Source: an uncultured bacterium
GTDB lineage: Bacteria > Verrucomicrobiota > Kiritimatiellia > RFP12 > UBA1067
Assembly (NCBI GenBank): GCA_902799385.1
Contig: CADCAK010000023.1
Coordinates: 1-33,179 of the forward strand
Length of the DNA stretch: 33,179 bases
Direction of reading: 5' to 3'
The notes beneath the pieces were generated by a model. The model saw nothing but the letters and a program-made list of their open reading frames with translations. It ran no database searches and had not been told where the DNA came from. Position numbers and translations under genes: made by a program. This document shows, one piece after another, positions 1 to 8,811 of the stretch. Position 1 is the stretch's first letter. Each line of letters starts with the position of its first letter.

Positions 1-115
1 CGGTCATTATGGAGTTGATGTCGGCCTGTTGAACCTCCGCGCGAGCCTCCACGTCTTCAACAGTGACGTTGCCGTACATCGACATGAATTGCTCGTGGAT
101 GGCCAGATTCAGCAT
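1..115 (-). CDS. Partial unknown gene running off the left edge
   Basis: The minus strand reads open from an ATG at 115 to the window edge, giving MLNLAIHEQFMSMYGNVTVE and then a Glu/Ala-rich stretch. The composition looks like real protein. The frame stays open upstream of the ATG to about 155 and there contains a GLTGCGNTS stretch that resembles a P-loop with Asn in place of the Lys, so the true gene may start further right or be truncated there. The plus strand turns into an unrelated coding fragment at about 150, so this is one side of a junction. I do not recognise the family. No ribosome binding site is visible before the ATG. Confidence 0.3.
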   Translation of the reverse strand, partial: MLNLAIHEQFMSMYGNVTVEDVEARAEVQQADINSIMT

Positions 116-147
116 GTGGAGCGCAGCGGACGTATTTCCGCACCCGG

Positions 148-270
148 TCAGTCCAGGCGCTTTCGGTCTCTAAGGAGGCCGAAGTCGCGTTCGATGTCGC
201 GCTCGAAGAGGCGGCCTACGCTGTGAAGCACGGTTCGCCGCGCCCGCAGCAGCAGCGTCTCGCAATCTGA
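148..270 (+). pseudogene. 3' fragment of a phage early gene
   Basis: This open frame ends with TGA at 268-270 and reads SVSKEAEVAFDVALEEAAYA followed by a Gln-rich basic tail. It looks like the C-terminus of a real protein. No start codon is available: the frame is closed upstream at about 85, and the opposite strand is coding-like left of 150. The stop lies directly before an AGGAGGA ribosome binding site and the GemA-like gene at 280, so the two were in one operon. The Mu-like early-region context suggests a small phage accessory gene, but the family is not recognised. Confidence 0.4.
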
Positions 271-279
271 GGAGGAAAG

Positions 280-764
280 ATGAAAACTCTTACACCACTT
301 CAGCGCAAGGCATTGTTCATGGGAATCCGCCCGGCCGCGATCGAGGTCGACGAGGATCCTGAAGTCTACCGCAAGCGCATACTAAAGGAAGAGCTCGGCG
401 TCGAGCATCTTGGCGAAGTCTCGCGGAACGGCGGCTTCGACAAGCTCATGTCTCGCATCTGGGCCGATCGCGGCGACTACGAGCGCGCGCTTTCCTATTC
501 AAAGGGATCGGAAGTGCGGCTTGTCCATCTCATCGTCGATGCCGCAAGAAGATCGTTGCTGCGTCGCCCGACTACGACGGCAACGAGTACCAGTATGTCG
601 TTGGCACGATGGCGCAGTCGAAGATGTTCGAGCGTCTGCCGGGAACTGAACCGGCGGTGTTCATGCACGAGATGTGCTATGGCTACTACAAGGAAGGGCA
701 GCTGAAGAGTTTGCTCGTGATGCTCAATGCGTATCTCGGCCGACTCCGATTGCGGACGCGCTGA
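280..764 (+). pseudogene. GemA/gp16-like Mu-type phage regulatory protein, frameshifted
   Basis: An AGGAGGA site precedes the ATG at 280. The first 90 residues (MKTLTPLQRKALFMGIRPA..., then EDPEVYRKRILKEELGVEHL) resemble the GemA/gp16 family (DUF1018) of Mu-like phages, which starts with a short helix and a 'YR..L....GV' pattern. After about position 543 the original frame becomes low-complexity Arg/Ser. The next frame continues as good protein from 546 (KKIVAASPDYDGNEYQYVVG, then FMHEMCYGYYKEGQLKSLLV) to TGA at 762-764. Reading across the shift gives about 160 residues, the usual family length, so one base is probably missing near 543-546. A hairpin terminator follows. Family assignment is from pattern memory and only moderate; the frameshift itself is clear. 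Confidence 0.6.
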
Positions 765-786
765 AGGCGCGGACGCGTCGGTAGTT

Positions 787-826
787 GAAAGCCCCTTGCA
801 ACGATCTTGCAGGGGGCTTTCCTTTT
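787..826 (+). terminator. Rho-independent terminator after the phage remnant
   Basis: GAAAGCCCC-TTGCA is followed, after a short loop, by TGCA-GGGGGCTTTC and then CTTTT. The stem is GC-rich and about 13 bp long, ending in a short T run. It lies 23 bases after the stop of the frameshifted GemA-like gene. Confidence 0.75.
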
Positions 827-1138
827 GGCTTCATCGCGCTTGCCGCGTCGAGTTCTGCAAGGGCGAATCATTCAAGATGCTTTCTCAACAATTTGATGTT
901 TTCCCGCATTCGCGTCTGGCGGCGGCGTCGATTTTCTCAAAATGGGATCTCGCTCGATTGGCGGCGCGGCCGTGATCGCGACGGCGTTCAAACACAATAC
1001 TGGCGCGGGTCAGTCTCGCCTGGTCTCGCCTATTCTCAACTATTCGCACTTTCTCAACTCGCCCTGCGTAGATCAGTAGATCAATCACTGCTTTTTCCGT
1101 AGTTTTTTTTGACATAAAAACTTTTTTTAATTTTCTTA
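827..1138. other. Non-coding stretch with repeated TTCTCAAC motifs
   Basis: No convincing gene is seen here. The octamer TTCTCAAC occurs at 882-889, 1033-1040 and 1051-1058, with a near copy (TTCTCAAA) at 933-940. GTCTCGCC occurs at 1013-1020 and 1023-1030. Between 1011 and 1060 these form a roughly 10-bp ladder. Beside a Mu-like phage remnant such a cluster could be repressor or transposase binding sites, but this is only a guess. A 76-residue minus-strand frame (885-1115) is rich in Arg and looks spurious. A T-rich tract lies at 1103-1138. Confidence 0.4.
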
Positions 1139-1168
1139 TTGCATGGCGGTGTCAGAAAGTGTATAATG
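1139..1168 (+). promoter_or_regulatory. Promoter of the mraZ/dcw cluster
   Basis: TTGCAT (1139-1144), an 18-base spacer and a perfect TATAAT (1163-1168). The expected start of transcription falls only a few bases before the mraZ ATG at 1179, so the transcript would have almost no leader. Confidence 0.65.
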
Positions 1169-1190
1169 ATGTCAGAAAATGTCAAAAGTA
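1151..1190 (+). promoter_or_regulatory. 10-bp-periodic repeats, candidate MraZ operator
   Basis: Four consecutive 10-mers start with GT: GTCAGAAAGT (1151), GTATAATGAT (1161), GTCAGAAAAT (1171) and GTCAAAAGTA (1181). The first and third are near-identical and 20 bp apart, two helical turns. The array covers the -10 box and the start codon. MraZ is known to form a ring and repress its own operon by binding short direct repeats spaced about 10 bp apart (TGGGN boxes in E. coli, AAAGTG-type in Mycoplasma). AAAGTG occurs here at 1156-1161. That this array is the autoregulatory site is inference. Confidence 0.55.
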
Positions 1191-1664
1191 GGCAAGCAGA
1201 GTGTCGCAGAGTCGACAGTGGTCTCAACTGGCGGTTTTGTCGGTCGTTATGATCATGCTCTTGATCCCAAGAAGCGTTTCACCATACCTAGTGAATGGCG
1301 GAATCTGATGGGCAATCCAGAGTTCGTCTATGTGATGCCTGACCCCGAGAAGAGATGTGTCAACATCATTCCCGCGGTGGAGATGGAGTCGCGACTCGCA
1401 AAGCTTCGTGAGCGTGCGCTATTTGATCCGGCGCTTGCTCCCGTGCTTGAGAGAATAGGCGCCAACTCCGAAATGCCTTCGCTTGACGTTCAAGGCCGCA
1501 TCCGCATCAGCGACAAGCTCCTTCAGTTTGCGAACTTGACGACGACGGTCGCGATGGTGGGTGCGGTGCGTATGATTAAGCTCTGGGATCCGGCGGCCCT
1601 CGAACCTGCGGACAAGATCGATCAGATAGGTCTGCGCGAGGCACTGGCGTCGGCAGGGTTCTAG
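1179..1664 (+). CDS. mraZ: Transcriptional regulator MraZ
   Basis: MraZ is a DNA-binding protein with an AbrB-like fold that regulates the dcw cluster. The first domain carries GGFVGRYDHALDPKKRFTIP (residues about 19-38), matching the family pattern 'G...H.LD.K.R..IP'. The second repeat contains LDVQGRIRISDKL (about 107-119), the usual 'D.QGRI.I...L' signature. At 161 residues it is slightly longer than the common 140-150, with a Ser/Val-rich N-terminal extension before residue 18. The ATG at 1179 has no Shine-Dalgarno sequence and sits 10 bases after a TATAAT box, so either translation is leaderless or a GTG at 1218 is used. rsmH follows after 15 bases, the standard order. Confidence 0.93.
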   Translation: MSKVGKQSVAESTVVSTGGFVGRYDHALDPKKRFTIPSEWRNLMGNPEFVYVMPDPEKRCVNIIPAVEMESRLAKLRERALFDPALAPVLERIGANSEMPSLDVQGRIRISDKLLQFANLTTTVAMVGAVRMIKLWDPAALEPADKIDQIGLREALASAGF

Positions 1665-1679
1665 GGGAGATGCCGGGAC

Positions 1680-2579
1680 ATGGGGAATCACATTCCGGTA
1701 CTTCTGAAGGATGCGGTTGACGCGCTCGCCGTCAAGGCGGGAGGGAGATACGTGGACGGTACGCTTGGGCGAGCCGGACACACGAAGGAGATCATAGCCC
1801 GGGGCGGGATGGTCCTCGGCATAGACCGCGACGAACAGGCCATCCGAGAAGTAGGAGACGTAGCGGGGTTGACGGTCGTGCGAGGCCGACATGGCGACTT
1901 GGTGGAAATTGCAAATGAAAGGGGTTGGTCAGATGTGGACGGGATCCTGCTGGACTTGGGTGTTTCGAGTCCTCAGCTTGATGAAGCCGGACGCGGGTTC
2001 AGCTTTCTGCGCGATGGCCCCCTTGACATGCGCATGGACAGGTCTGGCGGACAGAGTGCCGCCGACATCGTGAATTTCGAGAGCGCGGAGAGATTGGAAG
2101 AGATCTTCCGCGAATTTGGAGAGGTGCCGAACGCGCGGCGGATTGCGCGGGCGATCGTTGCGGAACGGATACCTAGGCCGTTCCGCACGACGATCGACCT
2201 CGCGGACTTCGTCGAGAGAGTCGTAGGGAGAAGGGGCGCACATCATCCTGCGACACGCGTCTTCCAGGCGCTTCGGATGGAGGTCAACGGCGAGATGGGA
2301 GAGCTTGAGCGTGCGCTCGAAGGTGGGCTCAAGCTCTTGAAAAGCGGAGGGCGCTTCGCGGTCATAACATTCGAGTCGCTGACGGACAGGACGGTAAAGA
2401 GGTTCTTCGCGAGACACGTAGGCAAAATGGTTTCCCTGCAACAAGGCGGAGAACGGTGGGAGGGCGAAGAGCCCAAAATGAGGGCGGTGACCGGAAAGGC
2501 GGTCGTCGCGTCGGAAGAGGAAGCGGATTTAAACCCGCGGTCACGGAGCGCAAAGCTCCGGGTCGCAGAAAAGGAGTAG
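1680..2579 (+). CDS. rsmH: 16S rRNA (cytosine-1402-N4)-methyltransferase RsmH
   Basis: RsmH (MraW) methylates N4 of C1402 in 16S rRNA using S-adenosylmethionine. The family motifs are plain: HIPVLLKDAVDAL at the N-terminus, the SAM-binding YVDGTLGRAGHTKEI (about residues 24-38), GIDRDEQA, the LLDLGVSSPQLDEAGRGFSF block (about 91-110) with DGPLDMRMD after it, HPATRVFQALRMEVN, and the C-terminal NPRSRSAKLRVAEK. The length of 299 residues is normal. A GGGGAG site lies about 12 bases before the ATG. It overlaps the ribosome binding region of the downstream ftsL-like gene, implying one operon. Confidence 0.96.
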   Translation: MGNHIPVLLKDAVDALAVKAGGRYVDGTLGRAGHTKEIIARGGMVLGIDRDEQAIREVGDVAGLTVVRGRHGDLVEIANERGWSDVDGILLDLGVSSPQLDEAGRGFSFLRDGPLDMRMDRSGGQSAADIVNFESAERLEEIFREFGEVPNARRIARAIVAERIPRPFRTTIDLADFVERVVGRRGAHHPATRVFQALRMEVNGEMGELERALEGGLKLLKSGGRFAVITFESLTDRTVKRFFARHVGKMVSLQQGGERWEGEEPKMRAVTGKAVVASEEEADLNPRSRSAKLRVAEKE

Positions 2580-2586
2580 CGCTACA

Positions 2587-3027
2587 ATGAGAAGAAATCG
2601 CAAGATGCCGAAGAAGATGTCGGTGATGGCTGGTCGTTCCGTGCAGTTCGGAGCTGTCATCGTCATGGTCGTCGCGATGGCGATTCTCAATGTGCTGGCA
2701 TCGTCGAGCTGCAAGCAGCTTGCCAAGGCAGTGCGCGAAAAGGAGCGCCAACTGGAAAGGCTCGAAGACTCGCAGAAGCGCGAGAGTGCGCGCTGGGAGG
2801 AAATGAAGGCGCCGGACAGCCTTGAGGCGGCGCTGCTGAAGCTCGGCCTCAAGATGCACTACCCGAAGCCCGAGCAGGTCGTCCGCATGGATGCGGCGGG
2901 ACGCCCCTATCCCGGGCAGATATCTGTCGCGCGCGCCGCCGAGCGCAACAGGGCAGCGCAGTCGGCGAAGTACGCCCCGGCGGCAAACCCTGCTAGGCGC
3001 ATCGCCTCGAACCGTACGCGCAGGTAA
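2587..3027 (+). CDS. ftsL: FtsL-like division protein
   Basis: The protein is 146 residues. It has a basic N-terminus, one membrane helix at about residues 19-38 (VQFGAVIVMVVAMAILNVLA), then a charged, coiled-coil-like region (LAKAVREKERQLERLEDSQK) and a disordered Ala/Arg-rich tail. Its sequence is not strongly conserved, but position between rsmH and the ftsI-type transpeptidase and the one-helix plus coiled-coil layout are those of FtsL, the bitopic scaffold joining FtsB and FtsW/FtsI at the septum. An AGGAG site overlaps the rsmH stop region, consistent with coupled expression. The long Ala/Arg tail is unusual for FtsL. Confidence 0.7.
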   Translation: MRRNRKMPKKMSVMAGRSVQFGAVIVMVVAMAILNVLASSSCKQLAKAVREKERQLERLEDSQKRESARWEEMKAPDSLEAALLKLGLKMHYPKPEQVVRMDAAGRPYPGQISVARAAERNRAAQSAKYAPAANPARRIASNRTRR

Positions 3028-3031
3028 ATTG

Positions 3032-4834
3032 ATGCCGATGCGCGGCGAGAACTGGCGTTTCTGGTTTCCTGTCGTCCTGCTTCTTGTTTTTGCGGGATAT
3101 TCCTCCCAGAAGCTTGTCAGGGCGCATGTCGATCCCGATGTCGATGCCATCGACTATACGTTTACGCGTGATCTTCCTGGATGCCGCGGCTCGATCTACG
3201 ACTCGTTCGGAAAGGCATATCCGCTCGTCAAGTCCGTGCCGATATGGGAATACCGCATGGATCCCGTAGCGCTCACCAACCGCATCGTCAGGCGCAAGGG
3301 CGAGCCGCCGCGCACACGCGGGGAGATCGCCGACACTATTGCCGCTGCTCTTGGCCTTGACCGCGTCAAAGTGCGGAAGATGGCGTTGGATACGTCGAAG
3401 CGCTACCAGTTTCTGGCGATGTCGTCCGACCCTGAGGCCCACGAGACGCTTTGCGACTCCCACCTCGTTGCGGGGCTCAAGATCGAGGACACGCAGGTGC
3501 GGCAGTATCTCCATGGGCGATTGCTGTCGCATGTGCTGGGCGCGGTCAACGCCGCGAATGTGGGCTCTGCCGGGATAGAGCTTCGCTACAACAAGGACCT
3601 TACCGGCATACCCGGAAAGATTCGTGGCATGAGGGATGCGCATCGGCACGAAATATACGACAGGCGAATAGAGACTATCTCGCCGCTGCCGGGTGCCGAC
3701 ATATACCTGACGGTGGACCACAACATCCAGTACGAGGTGGAGTCGGCCCTCGAATGGGGCATGGAGGAGTTCGGCGCGGCATCCGGCTGGTGCATCGTCA
3801 TGAATCCCGCGACAGGCGCGGTGCTCGCGCTGGCGTCTCGCCCCGACTTCGACCCGCTCGCCTTCGGCCGTGCGTCCGACGCGGCAAAGGTGAACCGGGC
3901 GACGAACTTCACGTATGAACCGGGCTCTGTCATGAAGGTCATAACGGTGGCCGGGGCCATCGACATGGGGCTTGTGCGACCTGGCACCAAGTATCCGACG
4001 AACAGGAACGACGAGCGCTACTATCGACTCCCCGGCGACGGTAGCCATGTCTGGGAGCCGACTATGACCGTAGGCGACGCGATAGTCCACTCCTCGAACA
4101 TTGTCGTCGGCAAAATCGGCAGCGACATGGGGCCGAAGAACCTTTGGACGTACATGACGCGGTTTGGCTTTGGCGCGAAGACAGGCATCGAGCTTCCTGG
4201 CGAGGAGTTTGGCATACTTCCTGACTGGAGGAAGTGGGACAGGGTAAAGTGGTCCCGCGCTCCCATAGGGCAGGGCGTGTCGGTGACGGCCATCCAGCTC
4301 TGCTCCGCATACCAGGCGATTGCAAACGACGGACTAAGGATGAGGCCATACATTGTCGAACGGATTGTAGACCATCAGGGCGAAGAGGTGTACAAGCACA
4401 CGCCTACACCGGTCGGGCGGCCAATAAAGGCGACTACCGCGAGGGAGATGAGAAGGATTATGCTTGGCGTCGCCTCGTCTGCGGGCACCGCCAGAAGGGC
4501 GGCGATCCGCGGCTATTCCGTCGCGGGCAAGACTGGAACGGCGCAGAAGGTTGTCAACGGGCGCTATTCCGACTCGCTTTTCCGTGCGACGTTCTGCGGC
4601 ATGGTCCCAGCCGCCGAGCCAAAGCTCGTGATTCTCGTCACGCTTGATTTCGACGAAAGGCGCAAGTACCACCAGGGCGGCAATTCCTCGGGACCGGTGT
4701 TCAAGCGAATTGCGCTTGGAGCGCTTCGCTATCTCATGATTCCGCCGGACAAGCCAGAGGAGCTTGCGGAATGTGACGACGACGACGAATACGACCGCAT
4801 AATGGACGAGCGCGTTAAAAAGACAGGAAGGTAG
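3032..4834 (+). CDS. ftsI: Class B penicillin-binding protein (FtsI/PBP3-type transpeptidase)
   Basis: This is the septal peptidoglycan D,D-transpeptidase that crosslinks new cell wall with FtsW. A short cytoplasmic tail and a membrane helix (FWFPVVLLLVFAGYSS, about residues 8-23) are followed by the dimerisation domain with GCRGSIYDSFGKAYPLVKSV, then the transpeptidase domain. Catalytic motifs are visible: SVMK with Ser299 and Lys302, SSN at 354-356, and KTGTAQK at 500-506. It ends without PASTA repeats, with an acidic run (ECDDDDEYD). I chose ATG 3032, just after the ftsL stop and with an upstream AGGT. An in-frame start 141 bases earlier would lie inside ftsL. At 600 residues it is normal size. 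murE and murF, which often follow, are absent here. Confidence 0.92.
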   Translation: MPMRGENWRFWFPVVLLLVFAGYSSQKLVRAHVDPDVDAIDYTFTRDLPGCRGSIYDSFGKAYPLVKSVPIWEYRMDPVALTNRIVRRKGEPPRTRGEIADTIAAALGLDRVKVRKMALDTSKRYQFLAMSSDPEAHETLCDSHLVAGLKIEDTQVRQYLHGRLLSHVLGAVNAANVGSAGIELRYNKDLTGIPGKIRGMRDAHRHEIYDRRIETISPLPGADIYLTVDHNIQYEVESALEWGMEEFGAASGWCIVMNPATGAVLALASRPDFDPLAFGRASDAAKVNRATNFTYEPGSVMKVITVAGAIDMGLVRPGTKYPTNRNDERYYRLPGDGSHVWEPTMTVGDAIVHSSNIVVGKIGSDMGPKNLWTYMTRFGFGAKTGIELPGEEFGILPDWRKWDRVKWSRAPIGQGVSVTAIQLCSAYQAIANDGLRMRPYIVERIVDHQGEEVYKHTPTPVGRPIKATTAREMRRIMLGVASSAGTARRAAIRGYSVAGKTGTAQKVVNGRYSDSLFRATFCGMVPAAEPKLVILVTLDFDERRKYHQGGNSSGPVFKRIALGALRYLMIPPDKPEELAECDDDDEYDRIMDERVKKTGR

Positions 4835-4852
4835 TTCCTGAGATTGCGCGGT

Positions 4853-4884
4853 TTGCGTTCACGGCACCGTATTTATGCTATAAT
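4853..4884 (+). promoter_or_regulatory. Promoter of the nucleotidyltransferase gene
   Basis: A perfect TATAAT (4879-4884) lies directly before the start codons at 4887 and 4893. A weak TTGCGT (4853-4858) is 20 bases upstream, longer than ideal. Transcription should begin at or next to the ATG at 4893, so the mRNA is probably leaderless. This separates the gene from the dcw cluster. Confidence 0.55.
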
Positions 4885-4892
4885 ATATGGCC

Positions 4893-5804
4893 ATGAAACC
4901 CACATTGGTAGTATTGGCGGCGGGCATGGGCTCGCGTTACGGCGGCTTGAAGCAGGTCGACCCTGTCGGTCCTTCGGGCGAGGCGATTCTCGACTACTCC
5001 GTTTTCGACGCGCTGCGCGGCGGCTTCGGCAAGGTCGTGTTCGTCATTAGGCGTGACTTCGAAGCGGAGTTCAAGGAGAAGATCGGTCGCAAGTTCGAGC
5101 CGCTGATGCCGGTGGACTACTGCTATCAGGACATCGCGGACCTCCCAGCGCCCTATACCGTCCCCGCAGGCCGCACGAAGCCGTGGGGCACCGCGCACGC
5201 GACGCGTGCGGCGAGGACCGTTGTGAACGAGCCGTTTGCGGTCATCAATGCTGACGACTTCTACGGCCGCGACGCGTTTGCGAAGCTCGCAGCGTTTCTC
5301 TCTTCCGAGCCCGCCGCCGACGGCAAGATGCACCTTGCGATGGTCGGCTTCAGGCTTGACCTCACGCTCAGCGAAAACGGCAGCGTCGCGCGCGGCATCT
5401 GCGACATCGCGCCAGACGGCAAGCTGCGCGGCGTGACGGAGATGACGAAGCTCGTCAAGGTCGGCGACATCGCCGAGAACCGCGAGGACGAGGCGAACCC
5501 CGTGAAGGTTCCTCTCGACTCGCGCGTCTCCATGAACTTCTGGGGCTTCCCCGCCGGGCTCTTCGCAGAGCTTGAGGAGCGCTTCCCGAAGTGGCTCGCC
5601 GTGAACGGCTCGAAGGAAAAGAGCGAATGGTACATTCCGTTCGTCGTCGACGAGCTCGTCCGCGAAGGCAAGGCCGACTGCTGCGTCCTTCCCACCGACT
5701 CGAGCTGGTTCGGCGTCACGTACCGCGACGACAAGCCCCGCGTGATGGAGTCGATTCGCGCGCTCGTCGATGCCGGCGAATATCCGTCCAATCTCTTTGC
5801 ATAG
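4893..5804 (+). CDS. Sugar-phosphate nucleotidyltransferase family protein
   Basis: The N-terminal signature LAAGMGSRYGGLKQ (with PVGPSGE shortly after) is the nucleotide-binding loop of NTP_transferase enzymes, which join a sugar-1-phosphate to a nucleoside triphosphate to make an activated sugar. INADDFYGRDAF supplies the metal-binding acidic residues, and PWGTAHATRAA is a typical substrate-loop segment. About 303 residues, single domain, cytosolic. The exact sugar cannot be told; no left-handed beta-helix is attached, so it is not GlmU-like. The start at ATG 4893 is chosen because the other ATG (4887) lies only two bases from the -10 box. Neither has a Shine-Dalgarno sequence. Confidence 0.85.
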   Translation: MKPTLVVLAAGMGSRYGGLKQVDPVGPSGEAILDYSVFDALRGGFGKVVFVIRRDFEAEFKEKIGRKFEPLMPVDYCYQDIADLPAPYTVPAGRTKPWGTAHATRAARTVVNEPFAVINADDFYGRDAFAKLAAFLSSEPAADGKMHLAMVGFRLDLTLSENGSVARGICDIAPDGKLRGVTEMTKLVKVGDIAENREDEANPVKVPLDSRVSMNFWGFPAGLFAELEERFPKWLAVNGSKEKSEWYIPFVVDELVREGKADCCVLPTDSSWFGVTYRDDKPRVMESIRALVDAGEYPSNLFA

Positions 5805-5850
5805 GCTTCTGCCATGGGCCGAAGCGGTCGGTTGATCCAAGGAACATCAA

Positions 5851-7727
<1,877 letters not shown>

Positions 7728-7731
<4 letters not shown>

Positions 7732-8732
7732 AGCGGTTTTTCTCCAGATGCGGCGTTGCGTTCGTGGCGTTCGTGGCGTTTTTTGGCGCCAAGTTCGCCT
7801 TTGCGGCGGCGATGCCCGAGGAGATAGAAAAACAGCTCAGCGAGCGGCTTCCCATCGCGTTTGTGCCGATTCCGGCGTCGGGCGCGACGAAGATATTCCC
7901 GCTTGTTTCCGAGAAACGCAAGTCCCCCGACCGCAAGTACGCGATCACGGTGGACGGAACGCCGTTTGCGATAACGGCCATAGGCGAAGGTGGCAAGCTC
8001 GTCGAGATGTCGGTTCCGGCTGGGCTTGGTACGGAAGAGTTCACCAACCGCTGGTTCAAGGCCGAGGACGTCTTCGGCAAGATAAAGTGGAAGCTTGAGC
8101 CGTATACTCCCGAAGTGCCGTGCCTCGCCTACTTTAGCGGCGGGAAGGGGTCCCTTGAGCTCGTGGCGAAGATCCCGGGGGAAACGCTATGCGCGGTCCT
8201 CGGAGCCATCACTGTCGACAAGGTGCCGCAAAAGCTTGTGCAGGTTCGGCATGCTATACAGGGAGGCGGGCAGGAAAATCCGTTCATGCTCGTATTTCTC
8301 AAGGAGAATCCGCCGGTGAAGACACAGGCCGAATACGATGTGCGCGCGAAGCAGATGATGGCTGAGCACGCGTTTAGGTCAGGACGCCCGTGGGGCAAGA
8401 TGTTCCCCTCCATTCTCGGCAATGGCGGTTGCTTTGAGTGCGCGGCAATGGCTGCAGATGCGTCTACCTACATGTTTGACGGGGGGCTCGGTTCGGGCGA
8501 ACGGTTCGAGAATGTCGAGGAAATCCGTTCCGGCGATGTCGTGCATTTCAAGTCGCACTTCGTCTTCGTTGTCTACCGCAAGGGCTCTCAGCTCACGACG
8601 ATCGAGGGCAACATGAACGAGAGGGTCCGCCAGTCGTCGAGCACCTATACCGTCTCTGGAGGCAAGTTCTTCGCCCATGGTGCCGAGCGCGAGTTTACCC
8701 ACGGCTTCCACAACTGGTCGCCTCCCGAGTGA
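7728..8732 (+). CDS. Secreted protein with a papain-like cysteine peptidase-type C-terminus
   Basis: A GTG at 7728 overlaps the alaS stop (GTGA), indicating translational coupling. Residues 1-26 form a signal peptide (basic start, Val/Ala/Phe-rich core, cut after AFA). The middle (about 30-220) is unrecognised beta-rich sequence. The C-terminal third has an NlpC/CHAP-like pattern: GGCFECAAMAAD with Cys235 (and Cys238), then RSGDVVHFKSHFVFVV with His273 and His277, then EGNMN. In papain-like peptidases and amidases a Cys at a helix start, a His on the following strand and a polar third residue form the catalytic triad. The substrate is unknown; peptidoglycan or protein is likely by analogy. 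The assignment rests on motif layout only. Confidence 0.6.
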
Positions 8733-8762
8733 TTCCCTTTGACGGTCTTGGCGGAATGCATG

Positions 8763-8804
8763 CAACCGTTGTGGTTGTCGGCGCCTAGGGAATTTTGATA
8801 TAAT
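8763..8804 (+). promoter_or_regulatory. fabD promoter with inverted repeat on the -35
   Basis: TTGTCG (8775-8780), an 18-base spacer, then TATAAT (8799-8804). CAACC-GTTGT-GGTTG (8763-8777) is an inverted repeat overlapping the -35, a plausible repressor site. The ATG at 8812 is 7 bases after the -10, so the transcript would be leaderless. Confidence 0.6.
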
Positions 8805-8811
8805 GCCCTCC

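Noticed and set aside
885..1115. 76-residue minus-strand frame with an ATG (MSKKTTEKAVIDLL...)
   Set aside because: After about 35 residues it is Arg-rich and repetitive, it runs through the octamer repeats, and there is no ribosome binding site. It looks like a chance frame.
1101..1138. TTGACA at 1109 as the mraZ -35
   Set aside because: It is about 48 bases from the TATAAT at 1163; TTGCAT at 1139 has the right 18-base spacing.
2891..3031. Longer start for the ftsI-type gene
   Set aside because: The extra 47 residues are an out-of-frame reading of the ftsL-like gene; ATG 3032 gives the normal short tail before the membrane helix.
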